Below, one piece after another: positions 20,074-29,397 of a DNA stretch of 64,000 bases. How positions within the stretch are numbered: position 1 is the stretch's first letter; every line of letters begins with the position of its first letter. Origin of the DNA: Methylophaga sp. (GTDB lineage: Bacteria > Pseudomonadota > Gammaproteobacteria > Nitrosococcales > Methylophagaceae); contig NVWQ02000055.1 in the NCBI GenBank assembly GCA_002733715.2, forward strand, positions 1 to 64,000, read 5' to 3'. The position numbers and the translations under genes are program-made. The notes beneath the pieces were generated by a model. It was not told where the DNA came from. It made no database searches and was given only the letters and a program-made list of their open reading frames with translations.

Positions 20074-21101
20074 GCTACTTTTTCCTGTTCGTTTAATACA
20101 TCAAGCCAATCGGTTCCCGCTTGTTCGGGGGTGATAATCTTTACCTCTCGCGTGCTATCTTCATCAATTAGCCTTTTTGCTACTGTGTTGGCTGCACGTT
20201 GGCCTACACCACTTAAATCATTATCGCTCCCAATGATTACCCGCTTTACACTTGAGGGAATAACGACCGATTCAAGACCACCAGCACTAATACATGCCCA
20301 TACTGGCTTATTTAATGAAATATGCAGGGCTAATGCTGTTTCTATTCCCTCCGCCACTATTAATTCATCAGTTGCAGGGTATAAGCGGATAGCCCCGCCT
20401 TTTGTTGCACCTTGCTTAATCGGTGGCATCATTTTCTTAACGGTGGGTAAATCAGCTTTATGGCCTGATTGGTTTAAGTAGGTGCGGTGATAGGTGATCG
20501 GTTTGCCCTCCTTGTTGCGTATAAGTGCCACCAATGCAGGAAAATTGCCGTACTCTTTGCCATCATGCCAATAAGATAAGGCAGGGTGAAAATGTAAATC
20601 ATCGGGTAATGACTTCAATACCTCACCTAATCCACGATTAATAAGGTAACTTCTAGCCGGTTGAGCAATCACATCATCTAAGCCCACCAGCTCGCATTTA
20701 ACGGCATTAAGTGCATTTTGCTTATATCGTATCGTTTTGGCCTCTTTTATGGGATCGGTGATCACTGGTGATCTTTTTACGATAGGTTTAGGCGTTTTGC
20801 TGGTGGTTGTAATACCAAGATAATCAGCAACAGCCTGTAAACTATCGGGCAATGTCCAGTGATTTATCCACGCTATTAGGGCAAAGCCATCAGGGTGCGC
20901 CCCACATGTGTTACAAATTCCACCGCCAGTGTCATCAGCATTACGATATAGCCTGAAGCCGTCCCTACCCCCATGAACAGGGCAAGGAACATGCTTTGGG
21001 TGCTTTTCGATAGCTTCAGATAATGACGGGGTAATATGGCTGAGTATATTTAACCAGTTACCTTGTGCGTGAGGGCGTACATCATCAAAATTGATTGTCA
21101 T
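20070..21101 (-). CDS. Zn-finger/Toprim primase of P4 type
   Basis: 343 residues. An N-terminal primase zinc ribbon has ligands in VPCPVHGGRDGFR (Cys40, His43) and CNTCG (Cys63, Cys66). The Toprim domain follows, with the acidic triad in LIVAEGIETALAL (Glu251) and IIGSDNDLSG (Asp293, Asp295). It should lay down primers for replication of the island. It is shorter than the P4 alpha protein because the helicase part is a separate gene here (DUF3987, overlapping by four bases). Confidence 0.88.
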   Translation of the reverse strand: MTINFDDVRPHAQGNWLNILSHITPSLSEAIEKHPKHVPCPVHGGRDGFRLYRNADDTGGGICNTCGAHPDGFALIAWINHWTLPDSLQAVADYLGITTTSKTPKPIVKRSPVITDPIKEAKTIRYKQNALNAVKCELVGLDDVIAQPARSYLINRGLGEVLKSLPDDLHFHPALSYWHDGKEYGNFPALVALIRNKEGKPITYHRTYLNQSGHKADLPTVKKMMPPIKQGATKGGAIRLYPATDELIVAEGIETALALHISLNKPVWACISAGGLESVVIPSSVKRVIIGSDNDLSGVGQRAANTVAKRLIDEDSTREVKIITPEQAGTDWLDVLNEQEKVA

Positions 21102-21115
21102 AGCTTCACCCCCCC

Positions 21116-21466
21116 CTATGCTACAAAATCAATATTTGCATCGGGTACGGTTACAGCTTCGGGCATGCCTAGCCGTCTTTCCGTTATAAATGAGCAGTCA
21201 TCCATATGAAAAATACGGCTTTCTTCTATTTCTCTGCCTTGTTCATCTAGCTCAACCTCCGTATAAATATGGTGACCTAAGGCAACCAGTGATCCAGCTA
21301 TAGGTAAAAGTGACCACATTGCAATTTGTGTATCTTTGAACTCTGTTACTCTTACTGCACCATCATCCTGCAAGGCTTCAAGTAGCACACTTTGTTCTGT
21401 CGTAAGGTTTTGAGCAATGAGCCCAGCCAATCTAATACGGTTGGTTTTCTTGATGTTTGGGTTCAT
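21116..21466 (-). CDS. Hypothetical protein between AlpA and primase
   Basis: 116 residues from MNPNIKKTNRIRLAGLIAQN; the ATG shares one base with the alpA stop codon (TAATG) and has AAGGAGGTG just upstream, which fixes the start. Soluble, with a short hydrophobic stretch (WSLLPIAGSLVALGHHIYTE). No family recognised. It sits in the control-replication operon, coupled to alpA and 14 bp from the primase. Confidence 0.7.
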   Translation of the reverse strand: MNPNIKKTNRIRLAGLIAQNLTTEQSVLLEALQDDGAVRVTEFKDTQIAMWSLLPIAGSLVALGHHIYTEVELDEQGREIEESRIFHMDDCSFITERRLGMPEAVTVPDANIDFVA

Positions 21467-21663
21467 TACGCCACCTCCTTGCGAGAGGCGGCTATTCTTT
21501 CTTCTAACCACTGGTCAATTTCAGACTTAAGCCAGCCGCTCGATCTTTCAGATAATTTTATAGGTGGTGGAAATTTACCATCTTGAACAAGGCGGTAAAC
21601 GCTAGAGCCGCTGAGAGAAACGGTATTTGTTACTTCTAATAACTTTAATATTTGTTCTGACAT
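21466..21663 (-). CDS. alpA: AlpA family excisionase/transcription regulator
   Basis: 65 residues with the AlpA winged-helix pattern: a helix-turn-helix SGSSVYRLVQDGKFPPPIKL followed by the WLKSEIDQWLEERI tail. AlpA-like proteins of P4-type elements activate the integrase or act as excision factors. It is the first gene of the minus-strand replication operon, with an imperfect palindrome directly upstream. Confidence 0.9.
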   Translation of the reverse strand: MSEQILKLLEVTNTVSLSGSSVYRLVQDGKFPPPIKLSERSSGWLKSEIDQWLEERIAASRKEVA

Positions 21664-21667
21664 ATCT

Positions 21668-21703
21668 TGTAGCCTCTTATTTTGTTTTATAGAGGCTTAC
21701 AAG
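21668..21703. promoter_or_regulatory. Imperfect palindrome upstream of alpA
   Basis: Arms TTGTAGCCTCT (left) and AGAGGCTTACAA (right, ending at 21702) pair except for one extra base, around a 14-base AT-rich spacer. The position immediately before the alpA start fits an operator for AlpA or another island regulator. Confidence 0.5.
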
Positions 21704-21750
21704 GTATATGATGATTACAGTGGTTTATGCCATGAAAAATACACCATTAA

Positions 21751-22419
21751 TCACACATTATTTTTTTCACTATATCCTCTGATATCTTCAATTGTCAGAT
21801 CAATTCTATCAAGCCATGTACCGAGAGATGAGTTAGGTGGCACACCATATTCATCAAATATTTCAACTAGACCAGTCGCAACTTCCATAGGTGTACCCAT
21901 ACTGGTGCTAATTGGTGGTCTAGCTTTCATTTTCTTGCCGTCATCTTGGATAAGGCTTTCAAAAGTTGAAGCCCATATAGTCGAAAAATTATCGCCCTGT
22001 ATTTCCGCCTTAATTTGGATCAAATAATTAAGCACAGAATCGTCTTTCCCTGGCCTTCCCTTCCTATGTTTCTTTTCGCGAATTAATTTTTCAGCATCAA
22101 GAAGGAGTTGATGATGTATTAACATATCGCTGGATATCATAACGTCAAGAAGTCCATCTGCCAGTTTTGCGCTGCCAGTAATAACAGCCCCAAGTAAGGC
22201 CTCATTGTATTTGTCTGTAAAAGTTTTAAACCCGTCACAGTTATCTTTTTCTTCTTTACTTAATACTATCGAAAATAATTCATCCCTCTCATTGTCTGTT
22301 AAAAGGTGTAAGGCATATTGTCTTTCTTGGTATGGTTTTGCAGAAAGAAAACAGTCTTTCTTTGCCTTTTCAAGTGAAACTAACCATGCAGCTATTTTTT
22401 TCTCCACTACGGCCTCCAT
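21751..22419 (-). CDS. Hypothetical protein, tRNA-Met island
   Basis: 222 residues, soluble, helical and charged, no membrane segment. It contains a basic patch, KHRKGRPGKDD, near residue 138 and ends in an acidic region. I do not recognise the family. It is preceded by the short RadC gene on the same strand (29 bp gap) and followed by the alpA operator region. Confidence 0.65.
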   Translation of the reverse strand: MEAVVEKKIAAWLVSLEKAKKDCFLSAKPYQERQYALHLLTDNERDELFSIVLSKEEKDNCDGFKTFTDKYNEALLGAVITGSAKLADGLLDVMISSDMLIHHQLLLDAEKLIREKKHRKGRPGKDDSVLNYLIQIKAEIQGDNFSTIWASTFESLIQDDGKKMKARPPISTSMGTPMEVATGLVEIFDEYGVPPNSSLGTWLDRIDLTIEDIRGYSEKNNV

Positions 22420-22447
22420 TAAACTAGACTTACCATTAACTTCTTAC

Positions 22448-22972
22448 TTATATTAGCCCATGTTTAGAAAAACTATAAGCACTCCCTCCACCCACAATAA
22501 TATGATCAAGCACTCCAATATCCACAACGCCCAAAGCATGCTGCAATCTGCTTGTAATGCTTTTATCCGCTTGGCTTGGCTCAGTAAAGCCAGAAGGATG
22601 ATTATGTGCAAATATAACAGCGGCAGCATTTAGCTGCAATGCACGCTTAACAACCTCGCGCGGATAAACATTAGCACCATCAATAGTTCCTCTAAACAAT
22701 TCCTCAAAAGCAATTAAGCGGTGCTGATTATCGAGAAACAAACAAGAAAACACTTCATGCTCGCGATTTGAAAAATGGGTTATTAGATAGTCTTTTGCTA
22801 CACAAGCATCCTCAAACACATCAACGCGATTTAGCTTGTTAGCCAAGATTGCTTTAGCTGCTTTTATTATTTGCAAATCCGTTAAGCTACGCCTTGCCAT
22901 ATATCGCCCACTTGCTTCATGAATCTTGAAGTGTGGTACTTTTAAAGTAGTGGTATTATTACTTATAGTCAT
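22448..22972 (-). CDS. Short RadC-like JAB domain protein
   Basis: 174 residues, shorter than chromosomal RadC (about 224) because the N-terminal helix-hairpin-helix region is mostly missing. The JAMM metal motif is complete: His123 and His125 in FAHNHPSGF, Asp136 in PSQADKS. Such mobile-element RadC proteins (YeeS-like) are common in islands; the biochemical role is unsettled. It lies two genes upstream of alpA and downstream of the integrase. Confidence 0.88.
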   Translation of the reverse strand: MTISNNTTTLKVPHFKIHEASGRYMARRSLTDLQIIKAAKAILANKLNRVDVFEDACVAKDYLITHFSNREHEVFSCLFLDNQHRLIAFEELFRGTIDGANVYPREVVKRALQLNAAAVIFAHNHPSGFTEPSQADKSITSRLQHALGVVDIGVLDHIIVGGGSAYSFSKHGLI

Positions 22973-23074
22973 TATTAAAGCTCCTTGTTAGCTTTGGTTT
23001 TGATTAGTCGAGGCTGGTGTGTCACCATCAGCCTCGATGTTAACTTTTCTTTTTCAAGAAAAAAATGGATTGAT

Positions 23075-24292
23075 CTATCCATTTCTACCTTGTCGATTAA
23101 GTGGTACCACATCAGCACCACCAGCCAAACCATCAAGATAATCCGCCCACGCTTGCATCATCTTTTTACGCTCTGGCATATGTTGCGCGTGGTTATAAGC
23201 GGCTCTTACTGAGTTACCTTCCACATGGGCTAATTGCTTTTCTATCCAGTCAGAATTATAGCCTTGCTCGTTTAGCATGGTTGAAGCCATGCCTCTAAAA
23301 CCGTGTGTTGTAATTTCGCCTTTGCCATAACCCAAACGACGAAGAGCCGATCTTAATGTATCAATACTCATAGGCTTTTTATCTGAACGATTGCTAGGGA
23401 ATACATATTCACCTGTTCCCGTTAAAGGATGAATACCTTTTAGAATAACCAAGGCTTGTTTTGATAGTGGCACAATATGCTGCTGGTCACCTTTCATGTT
23501 TTCTACTGGTATGCGCCATTCTGCTTTATCTAAATCAATATGTTCCCATTTTGCTTGTGCGATATTGGCAGGGCGTGACATAACGTAAGGTGCAAGTCTC
23601 AATGCACAGCACACAACATACGTACCCTTATAGCTGTTTATGTCTCGCATCAATTTACCCACAGCACGGGGATCGGTAAGCGTTGCGTAATGTTTTGTCT
23701 TAGCGGGTGGTAATGCTCCGATAAGTGCATCAGCGGGGTTGCTGGTGGCTTTGCCTATTGCAATGGCATACCGATATATTTGACTGGTTATCTGCCTAAG
23801 TTTGTGAGCTGTATATAACGTGCCCCTGCTTTCAGTTCGTCGTAACACGGCTAATAAACCTTGAGGGGTAATCGTATTGATAGGTTCATCACCTAGCCAG
23901 CGGATTAAATTGGCGTTGATTCTGCCAAAGGTGCGTTCAGCATAACTTTTTGACCAGCTTGGGGAATGTTTTTTGTGCCACTCTAGTGCTATTTCGCCAA
24001 AGGTCTCACCTAAAGCATTAACCGCCTTTTCCGTTTTACGCTCAATAGCTGGATCTACCCCATCAAATACCTGTGCCCTAATTTCATCACGCTTTATTGT
24101 CGCGGCTTTTAAAGTTACATCAGGATAGGTTCCTACTGACAATTCTTTCTGCTTACCGCCAAATCTATAGCGCACTCTCCACCACTTACCACCATTTGGC
24201 GCAATTATTAGGTACAAACCAAGCCCAGCGGCCAGTTTATACTGCTTCTCTTGCGGTTGTGCATTTCGGATCTGAATATCTGTTAAAGCCAT
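23075..24292 (-). CDS. Tyrosine integrase of the tRNA-Met island (P4 type)
   Basis: 405 residues from MALTDIQIRNAQPQEKQYKL; in-frame GTG codons extend the frame to 24334, but the P4-integrase N-terminus starts at this ATG. An arm-binding DUF4102 domain is followed by the core-binding and catalytic domains; catalytic residues are seen in APYVMSRPANIAQAKW (Arg), THGFRGMAST (HxxR) and the LAHVEGNSVRAAYNH region with the tyrosine nucleophile. It reads away from the tRNA, as usual for this family, and should catalyse integration at tRNA-Met. Confidence 0.93.
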   Translation of the reverse strand: MALTDIQIRNAQPQEKQYKLAAGLGLYLIIAPNGGKWWRVRYRFGGKQKELSVGTYPDVTLKAATIKRDEIRAQVFDGVDPAIERKTEKAVNALGETFGEIALEWHKKHSPSWSKSYAERTFGRINANLIRWLGDEPINTITPQGLLAVLRRTESRGTLYTAHKLRQITSQIYRYAIAIGKATSNPADALIGALPPAKTKHYATLTDPRAVGKLMRDINSYKGTYVVCCALRLAPYVMSRPANIAQAKWEHIDLDKAEWRIPVENMKGDQQHIVPLSKQALVILKGIHPLTGTGEYVFPSNRSDKKPMSIDTLRSALRRLGYGKGEITTHGFRGMASTMLNEQGYNSDWIEKQLAHVEGNSVRAAYNHAQHMPERKKMMQAWADYLDGLAGGADVVPLNRQGRNG

Positions 24293-24293
24293 T

Positions 24294-24335
24294 GTTACCA
24301 CCACCCCTTTGATAGTTACCATCAAAGTTACCACT
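24294..24335. promoter_or_regulatory. Putative integrase arm-binding sites, right end
   Basis: Three copies of GTTACCAYY at 24294, 24315 and 24327, matching the two at 16026 and 16038. They lie over the integrase leader, so binding could both assemble the recombination complex and repress the integrase gene. Confidence 0.6.
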
Positions 24336-24445
24336 AGAATAGGTGGGAAGTCTAGCTATTTCACAAGACAGCATGGGACAAGATAAAGCCTTAAAGCCTT
24401 ATTTTATGCGGGTTTTGGGATGATTTTGGAGGGTGTGGGAAGTTG

Positions 24446-24463
24446 AAATGGTGGCTATGGGTG
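24446..24463. repeat. tRNA-proximal attachment site of the tRNA-Met island
   Basis: Identical to 15948-15965; covers the 3' terminal 15 bases of tRNA-Met and three bases beyond. The integrase lies next to it, on the island side. Confidence 0.88.
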
Positions 24464-24525
24464 GATTCGAACCACCGACCCCATCATTATGAGTGATGTG
24501 CTCTAACCAACTGAGCTACATAGCC
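24449..24525 (-). tRNA. tRNA-Met (CAT), elongator type
   Basis: 77 bases including an encoded CCA. Acceptor GGCTATG pairs with CATAGCC; D stem GCTC/GAGC; anticodon stem CATCA/TGATG with loop CTCATAA, anticodon CAT; T arm with GGTTCGAATCC. The body follows the E. coli elongator tRNA-Met closely. Its 3' end is the attachment site of the island on its left. Confidence 0.96.
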
Positions 24526-24583
24526 TTGTGAAGCCGAGCATTTTACGATGCTGGCCACTAAATATCAAGCAATACTGAATTCT

Positions 24584-25597
24584 TTATAGCCAATCCGTTA
24601 GTTGGATCCCCATGCCTATACTATTTGATCTCGAATCATAGTCAATCAGGCTCTCTCCATAACCATTAAACCATTGAATATACCACCGACCATGATTTGA
24701 TAATAAATGAAGGGGGAAACTCCATCCTAATTGAAATGCGCCATGATTTTCACTGCTCCGTAGATTATTTCTAATCATAAAGTCAAAATTATGGTCGCCT
24801 TTTTTATATACGCCGCTTAATTCAAAATTGCCAAGATACTTGTCAATATCTCGATTATCATCATTTTTTATACTTTCAGGAACGCGCCACCAGGGTTTAA
24901 AAGATAGATACAGGTTCTCTCGTTCAAAAATAAAATCAGCATATACTCTGTTCCAGCTTCGAGATAAGCCGCTTGATTGTCCATTCGATTGATGAACGAA
25001 ACCGGTTCGAATCAATGAGTTATGCCAACCAAAATAATCCTGGTCTCGTTTGAATGATAGCCATGCTTCTGGTTCATGATTTGAATCTCGAAATGGTGCT
25101 GAACCTTCTTTATTAAACATCTGCCAAAATGATCGATTGGTATAAGCAACATATAAATCACCCTCTCCAAAAAGAACACTGCGTGCTATGGGGACTTTTA
25201 CACTTAATTGAAACTTTGTCTCCCATGGTTGAAAATTAAAACCACGATCGGGATCAGCATTATTAAAAGGCTGCTCGTTCGGTGAGTCTAAATTATTGCT
25301 TAAAATTATATAGTTAGGCTTATGGGCTTGCAGAGAAAAAGGGTTATCCTGTTGTTGACGTTCAAAAGCAACTCGGCGTTTTATCGCGGAGTTAATTGGC
25401 GTGACCTCTTCAATTTGCGAAACAATTTGCTTGCTGAGCCTGAGCCGCAAGCATATCTTTTTTAGCTCTCCAACGGTTACTGATTCTTGCGCTGTATCCA
25501 TTTGCTCTAGCAAGCAGCTATCCATAGAAAATGATGCAAGCGCTGGGCCGGCGATCATTCCAGTAATTAACATCATTGTCGTTACTAATTTTTTCAT
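24584..25597 (-). CDS. pldA: Outer membrane phospholipase A
   Basis: 337 residues with a signal peptide (MKKLVTTMMLITGMIAGPALA). The catalytic triad of OMPLA is present at the right spacing: His202 and Ser204 in FVHQSNGQ, and Asn216 in RSWNRVY (12 residues after the serine, as in E. coli). The rest shows alternating beta-barrel strands, ending in WL rather than the usual terminal aromatic. It hydrolyses phospholipids that reach the outer leaflet. It stands between tRNA-Met and ychF. Confidence 0.93.
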   Translation of the reverse strand: MKKLVTTMMLITGMIAGPALASFSMDSCLLEQMDTAQESVTVGELKKICLRLRLSKQIVSQIEEVTPINSAIKRRVAFERQQQDNPFSLQAHKPNYIILSNNLDSPNEQPFNNADPDRGFNFQPWETKFQLSVKVPIARSVLFGEGDLYVAYTNRSFWQMFNKEGSAPFRDSNHEPEAWLSFKRDQDYFGWHNSLIRTGFVHQSNGQSSGLSRSWNRVYADFIFERENLYLSFKPWWRVPESIKNDDNRDIDKYLGNFELSGVYKKGDHNFDFMIRNNLRSSENHGAFQLGWSFPLHLLSNHGRWYIQWFNGYGESLIDYDSRSNSIGMGIQLTDWL

Positions 25598-25647
25598 CGC
25601 CTTACACCTAATATAATTAAGCTCGTCTATATAAGTATCCTATCGAC

Positions 25648-26739
25648 CTACACATTAAAACGGAAATGCATCACATCGCCATCATTGATAATGTAGTCTT
25701 TACCTTCTAAACGCCATTTGCCCGCGTCTTTAGCACCTGCTTCGCCTTTATATTCTACAAAACTGTCATAGCTGATAACTTCTGCTCGAATGAAACCTTT
25801 TTCAAAATCAGTATGAATAACACCTGCGCCTTGAGGAGCTGTTGCGCCGATTTTAACCGTCCACGCCCGCACTTCTTTTACGCCAGCAGTAAAATAGGTT
25901 TGTAGACCTAATAATGAATAACCACCGCGAATCACACGATCTAAACCGGGTTCGTCTTGGCCAATTTCTTGTAAAAATTCCATTTTTTCATCATCATCCA
26001 GCTCAGCGATTTCAGACTCAATTGATGCACAAATGGCCACTACAATCGCGCCTTCTTGCTCTGCCAATTCATTTACACTATCTAAAAAGGAGTTATTCTC
26101 AAATCCATCTTCAGCCACATTGGCAATATACATGGTTGGTTTAATGGTGAGTAGGTGTAGCTCATTTAATAACGCTAGATCATCTTCATCTAAGCCCATG
26201 CCACGAACAGGTTTACCTTCATTAAGTACAGCACTCATTTTAATCAATAATTCTAAGCGTGCTTTAGCAACTTTATCGCCACCTTTAGCATCACGTGTTG
26301 TTTTAGTGATCGCTTTATCAACACTTTCTAAATCAGCCAGAGCCAATTCGGTATTAATTACTTCGATATCATCGAGCGGCGAAATTTTATTGGCTACATG
26401 AATAACATTATCATCTTCAAAACAGCGTACTACATGGGCAATCGCATCTGTTTCACGGATATTCGCTAAGAACTTATTACCTAAACCTTCACCTTTTGAT
26501 GCACCCGCAACAAGCCCTGCAATATCAACAAATTCCATTGTTGTTGGCAATACACGTTCTGGCGATACAATTTCAGCTAAGGCATCCATCCTAGAATCAG
26601 GCACAGGAACTATGCCCACATTAGGCTCAATAGTACAAAATGGATAATTCTGCGCTTCGATACCCGCCTGAGTTAATGCATTAAATAAAGTTGATTTTCC
26701 TACATTTGGTAAGCCAACAATGCCACACTTAAATCCCAT
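25648..26739 (-). CDS. ychF: Ribosome-binding ATPase YchF
   Basis: 363 residues, the standard length. P-loop [15 protein letters not shown], switch region [20 protein letters not shown], the NVAED stretch in place of NKxD that explains the preference for ATP, and the C-terminal TGS domain ending [19 protein letters not shown]. It binds ribosomes and takes part in stress control. pth lies 83 bp upstream on the same strand, the usual gammaproteobacterial pairing. Confidence 0.97.
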   Translation of the reverse strand: MGFKCGIVGLPNVGKSTLFNALTQAGIEAQNYPFCTIEPNVGIVPVPDSRMDALAEIVSPERVLPTTMEFVDIAGLVAGASKGEGLGNKFLANIRETDAIAHVVRCFEDDNVIHVANKISPLDDIEVINTELALADLESVDKAITKTTRDAKGGDKVAKARLELLIKMSAVLNEGKPVRGMGLDEDDLALLNELHLLTIKPTMYIANVAEDGFENNSFLDSVNELAEQEGAIVVAICASIESEIAELDDDEKMEFLQEIGQDEPGLDRVIRGGYSLLGLQTYFTAGVKEVRAWTVKIGATAPQGAGVIHTDFEKGFIRAEVISYDSFVEYKGEAGAKDAGKWRLEGKDYIINDGDVMHFRFNV

Positions 26740-26822
26740 GGTATTTCCTAAATATTAATTATGAGTTCTTTCTCACGATAAGTATTTTCCAGCATGGCGG
26801 AAAAGACGACTCGTGAAAGGCC

Positions 26823-27395
26823 TCATTGTGAATGTAGCCAATTCATGGCTTTCTCTAAATCATCTGATAACACATCAGGCAAAACGTTTAACGAGTCATC
26901 TATTGCATTTTTAATCGCTTGTCGATCAGATTGCGATGGCTTGCTAAGCACATAATTAGATACATCTTTGCTATTGCCCGGATGATCAATGCCTAAACGG
27001 CAGCGTAAAAAGTCTTTGCTACCTGTTCGAGCAATAATGTCTCGCAAGCCATTATGCCCACCATGGCCACCACCTTTCTTCAGGCGAGCTATGCCGGTAG
27101 GCAAATCAAGCTCATCATGAATTACCAGAATGTTGGTCGGGGGGATTTTATAAAAATGTGCTAATGCAGCAACCGATTGCCCACTGCGGTTCATAAACTG
27201 TAGGGGTTTTAGTAAAAACAGCTTGTTTCCTGAAAGTTGGCACTGAGCCAACTGGCCATGATATTTACTGTCAACAACAAAGTTAACACTCATATCATGA
27301 GCCAATTGATCCAGCCACCAGAACCCGACATTATGCCGAGTATGTTCATATTGAGGACCAGGATTGCCCAAGCCGGCGATTAACCAGTTAGCCAC
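26823..27395 (-). CDS. pth: Peptidyl-tRNA hydrolase
   Basis: 190 residues. Catalytic histidine in TRHNVGFWWLD, substrate motif FMNRSGQSV, and the signature ILVIHDELDLPTG with GHNGLRDI. It frees peptides from prematurely released peptidyl-tRNA. Part of the rplY-pth-ychF string on the minus strand, 26 bp after rplY. Confidence 0.97.
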   Translation of the reverse strand: MANWLIAGLGNPGPQYEHTRHNVGFWWLDQLAHDMSVNFVVDSKYHGQLAQCQLSGNKLFLLKPLQFMNRSGQSVAALAHFYKIPPTNILVIHDELDLPTGIARLKKGGGHGGHNGLRDIIARTGSKDFLRCRLGIDHPGNSKDVSNYVLSKPSQSDRQAIKNAIDDSLNVLPDVLSDDLEKAMNWLHSQ

Positions 27396-27421
27396 ATTAC
27401 ATCCTCAAAATCACTACAGTA

Positions 27422-28117
27422 CTAGTCTTCAGATGCTTCTTCAGTGTCTTCACCAGCTACTTCCACATCACCAGCTGCAACATCATCTTCTTCAACTTCA
27501 ACAACAACTCGTGGAGTATGAATATTGACAACAGCTTGATCATAAGAAGAACGTTCGCCTTCTTCTAGGTGCTCTTCTTGTGCATGTGATAATGCTGTCA
27601 ATGTAACGCCTTTTGGCAATACAAGCTCTGTTAGGTGAATACTTGCGTCCAACACTAATGCAGAGATATCAACTTCGATGTATTCAGGCAAATCTGCTGG
27701 CATACAAGAGATTTCAACATCTGTCATTAAGTGAGAAACCGCACCACCTTCTTTAACACCAGGGGCAACATCGTCACCAACAAAGTGAAGCTGTACCGTC
27801 ATTGTCATTGCTTGGTTAGCATCAATACGCAAAAAGTCAGCATGCATAATGCGAACATCACTTGCCGGATGACGCTGTAAGTCTTTTAATACTACTTTGC
27901 TTTTCTTACCATCAATTACTAGAGTAAGAATATGAGCATAAAATGCCTCTTCTTCTAGATGGCGAAGGAACTTGTTGTGCTCTAGCGTGATAGATATTGG
28001 TGCATCATCGCCACCGTATACAATAGCTGGAACTTGACCCGCATGACGTAGGCGGCGGCTCGCACCTTTCCCCGCGTCAGTACGTAGTTCAGCTTGAACT
28101 TCAAATAAATTTTTCAT
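27422..28117 (-). CDS. rplY: 50S ribosomal protein L25 (long, general stress type)
   Basis: 231 residues from MKNLFEVQAELR; GGAG lies eight bases ahead of this ATG, so the TTG at 28129 is rejected. The N-terminal 95 residues are the 5S rRNA-binding L25 domain and the rest is the CTC-type C-terminal domain, with a strongly acidic tail (EVEEDDVAAGDVEVAGEDTE). Long L25 proteins of this kind are common outside the enterics. Downstream come pth and ychF. Confidence 0.95.
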   Translation of the reverse strand: MKNLFEVQAELRTDAGKGASRRLRHAGQVPAIVYGGDDAPISITLEHNKFLRHLEEEAFYAHILTLVIDGKKSKVVLKDLQRHPASDVRIMHADFLRIDANQAMTMTVQLHFVGDDVAPGVKEGGAVSHLMTDVEISCMPADLPEYIEVDISALVLDASIHLTELVLPKGVTLTALSHAQEEHLEEGERSSYDQAVVNIHTPRVVVEVEEDDVAAGDVEVAGEDTEEASED

Positions 28118-28231
28118 TTTTTTCTCCAAATCATGAACACCTCAGTGTCCATTAAAAATACCGCCTATTGGCGGCTAACACTGCCTCTCTTGCGACCAGA
28201 GAGACATCAAAATAACCTAAGCTATATAAAT

Positions 28232-28266
28232 TTAAGACCTATGTACGAGTCGTACATAGGTCTTAA
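28232..28266 (-). terminator. Perfect palindrome at the prs 3' end
   Basis: Arms of 17 bases (28232-28248 and 28250-28266) are perfectly complementary around a single G; the arm is TTAAGACCTATGTACGA. It overlaps the prs stop codon. On the minus strand only a short T stretch (TTTATA) follows, so it may be a terminator, a transcript-end protector or a binding site. Confidence 0.6.
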
Positions 28267-29198
28267 TCCATGTACAAAGAGCTAACTGACTCCTCGTTAC
28301 TAATTCTATACATCGCTTCAGCAAGCATTTCAGCAATGCTCAAAAGCCTAATTTTTTTGCATGCTTTTGCATGTGCTTGCAACGGAATCGTATTGGTTAT
28401 CACCAATTCATCCAAAACAGATGCTTCAATATTATCAATTGCTGCTCCTGATAGAACGGGATGAGTACAATAGGCGACAACACGCGCCGCACCTTTTTCT
28501 TTTAATGCCGCCGCCGCCGCACATAATGTACCGCCGGTATCAACCATATCATCTATCAATACACAAGAGCGGCCTTCAACATCACCAATAATATTCATTA
28601 CCTTGGCGACATTCGGCTTTGGTCGACGTTTGTCAACAATCGCCAATTCTACATCTAATAATTTGGCTAATGCGCGCGCGCGCACAACGCCGCCAATATC
28701 AGGTGAAACAACTACTAAATTTTGAAGCTTCTGCTTCCAAATATCACCTAATAAAACAGGTGAGGCATACACATTATCAACGGGGCAATCAAAAAACCCT
28801 TGAATTTGATCGGCATGTAAATCAACCGTTAACACGCGATCAGCACCAACGCCAGTTAACATATTCGCAACCACTTTAGCTGTTATAGCTACGCGGGCAG
28901 AACGTGGGCGACGATCTTGTCTAGAATAGCCAAAATACGGTATTACCAAGGTAATTCGTTTAGCTGAGGCACGACGAATAGCATCAGTCATCACCATTAA
29001 TTCCATTAAGTTGTCATTTGCCGGCATACAGGTCGGCTGAACAATAAATACATCCTTGCCGCGGACGTTATCCAAAATCTCAACCATGATTTCACCATCA
29101 CTAAATGACTCTACCGTAGCTTTGCCTAAAGGGACATTGAGGAATTTTGTAATTTTTTGTGATAGTTCACGGTTGGCATTGCCAGAAAACACCATCAT
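28263..29198 (-). CDS. prs: Ribose-phosphate pyrophosphokinase
   Basis: 311 residues starting [16 protein letters not shown], the family N-terminus. The PRPP-binding loop is [13 protein letters not shown]; the ATP-flap region includes [18 protein letters not shown]; the catalytic lysine lies in the latter. It makes PRPP from ribose 5-phosphate and ATP for nucleotide, histidine and tryptophan synthesis. The same frame runs farther upstream, but that part is the tRNA-Gln gene read as protein. tRNA-Gln lies 83 bp upstream on the same strand. Confidence 0.97.
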   Translation of the reverse strand: MMVFSGNANRELSQKITKFLNVPLGKATVESFSDGEIMVEILDNVRGKDVFIVQPTCMPANDNLMELMVMTDAIRRASAKRITLVIPYFGYSRQDRRPRSARVAITAKVVANMLTGVGADRVLTVDLHADQIQGFFDCPVDNVYASPVLLGDIWKQKLQNLVVVSPDIGGVVRARALAKLLDVELAIVDKRRPKPNVAKVMNIIGDVEGRSCVLIDDMVDTGGTLCAAAAALKEKGAARVVAYCTHPVLSGAAIDNIEASVLDELVITNTIPLQAHAKACKKIRLLSIAEMLAEAMYRISNEESVSSLYMD

Positions 29199-29281
29199 GC
29201 TGTTATCTGAAGTACGTTCTTGCAATTGAAGAAATCTGTTTTTGCTCACAGTAAATGGCCAGGGTCTTGTCAAACAAAAAA

Positions 29282-29356
29282 TGGCTGGGGTACCAGGATT
29301 CGAACCTGGGAATGCAAGGATCAAAACCTTGTGCCTTACCGCTTGGCGATACCCCA
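29282..29356 (-). tRNA. tRNA-Gln (TTG)
   Basis: 75 bases with encoded CCA. Acceptor TGGGGTA pairs with TACCCCA; the anticodon stem AAGG/CCTT encloses loop TTTTGAT with anticodon TTG; T arm CCAGGTTCGAATCCTGG. It lies in the ispE-prs interval, its usual gammaproteobacterial position. Confidence 0.96.
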
Positions 29357-29397
29357 ACAGAAAACTTATTTTAACATCTAACAGGTCTATTATGCAT

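Larger units (their letters stand above)
15948..24463. mobile_element. Integrative element in tRNA-Met, about 8.5 kb
   Basis: An 18-bp direct repeat (AAATGGTGGCTATGGGTG) lies at 15948-15965 and 24446-24463; the right copy is the 3' end of an intact tRNA-Met. Between them all genes run on the minus strand: integrase beside the tRNA, RadC, an unknown gene, AlpA, an unknown gene, a primase, a DUF3987 ATPase, an unknown gene and Fic. This is the layout of P4-like satellite or integrative elements that excise and may replicate. No capsid, portal or conjugation genes are present, so it would need a helper or move only by excision and integration. Confidence 0.9.

Noticed and set aside
29199-29357. 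N-terminal extension of prs by 53 codons
   Set aside because: The extension reads through the tRNA-Gln gene on the same strand; the family N-terminus starts at 29198.
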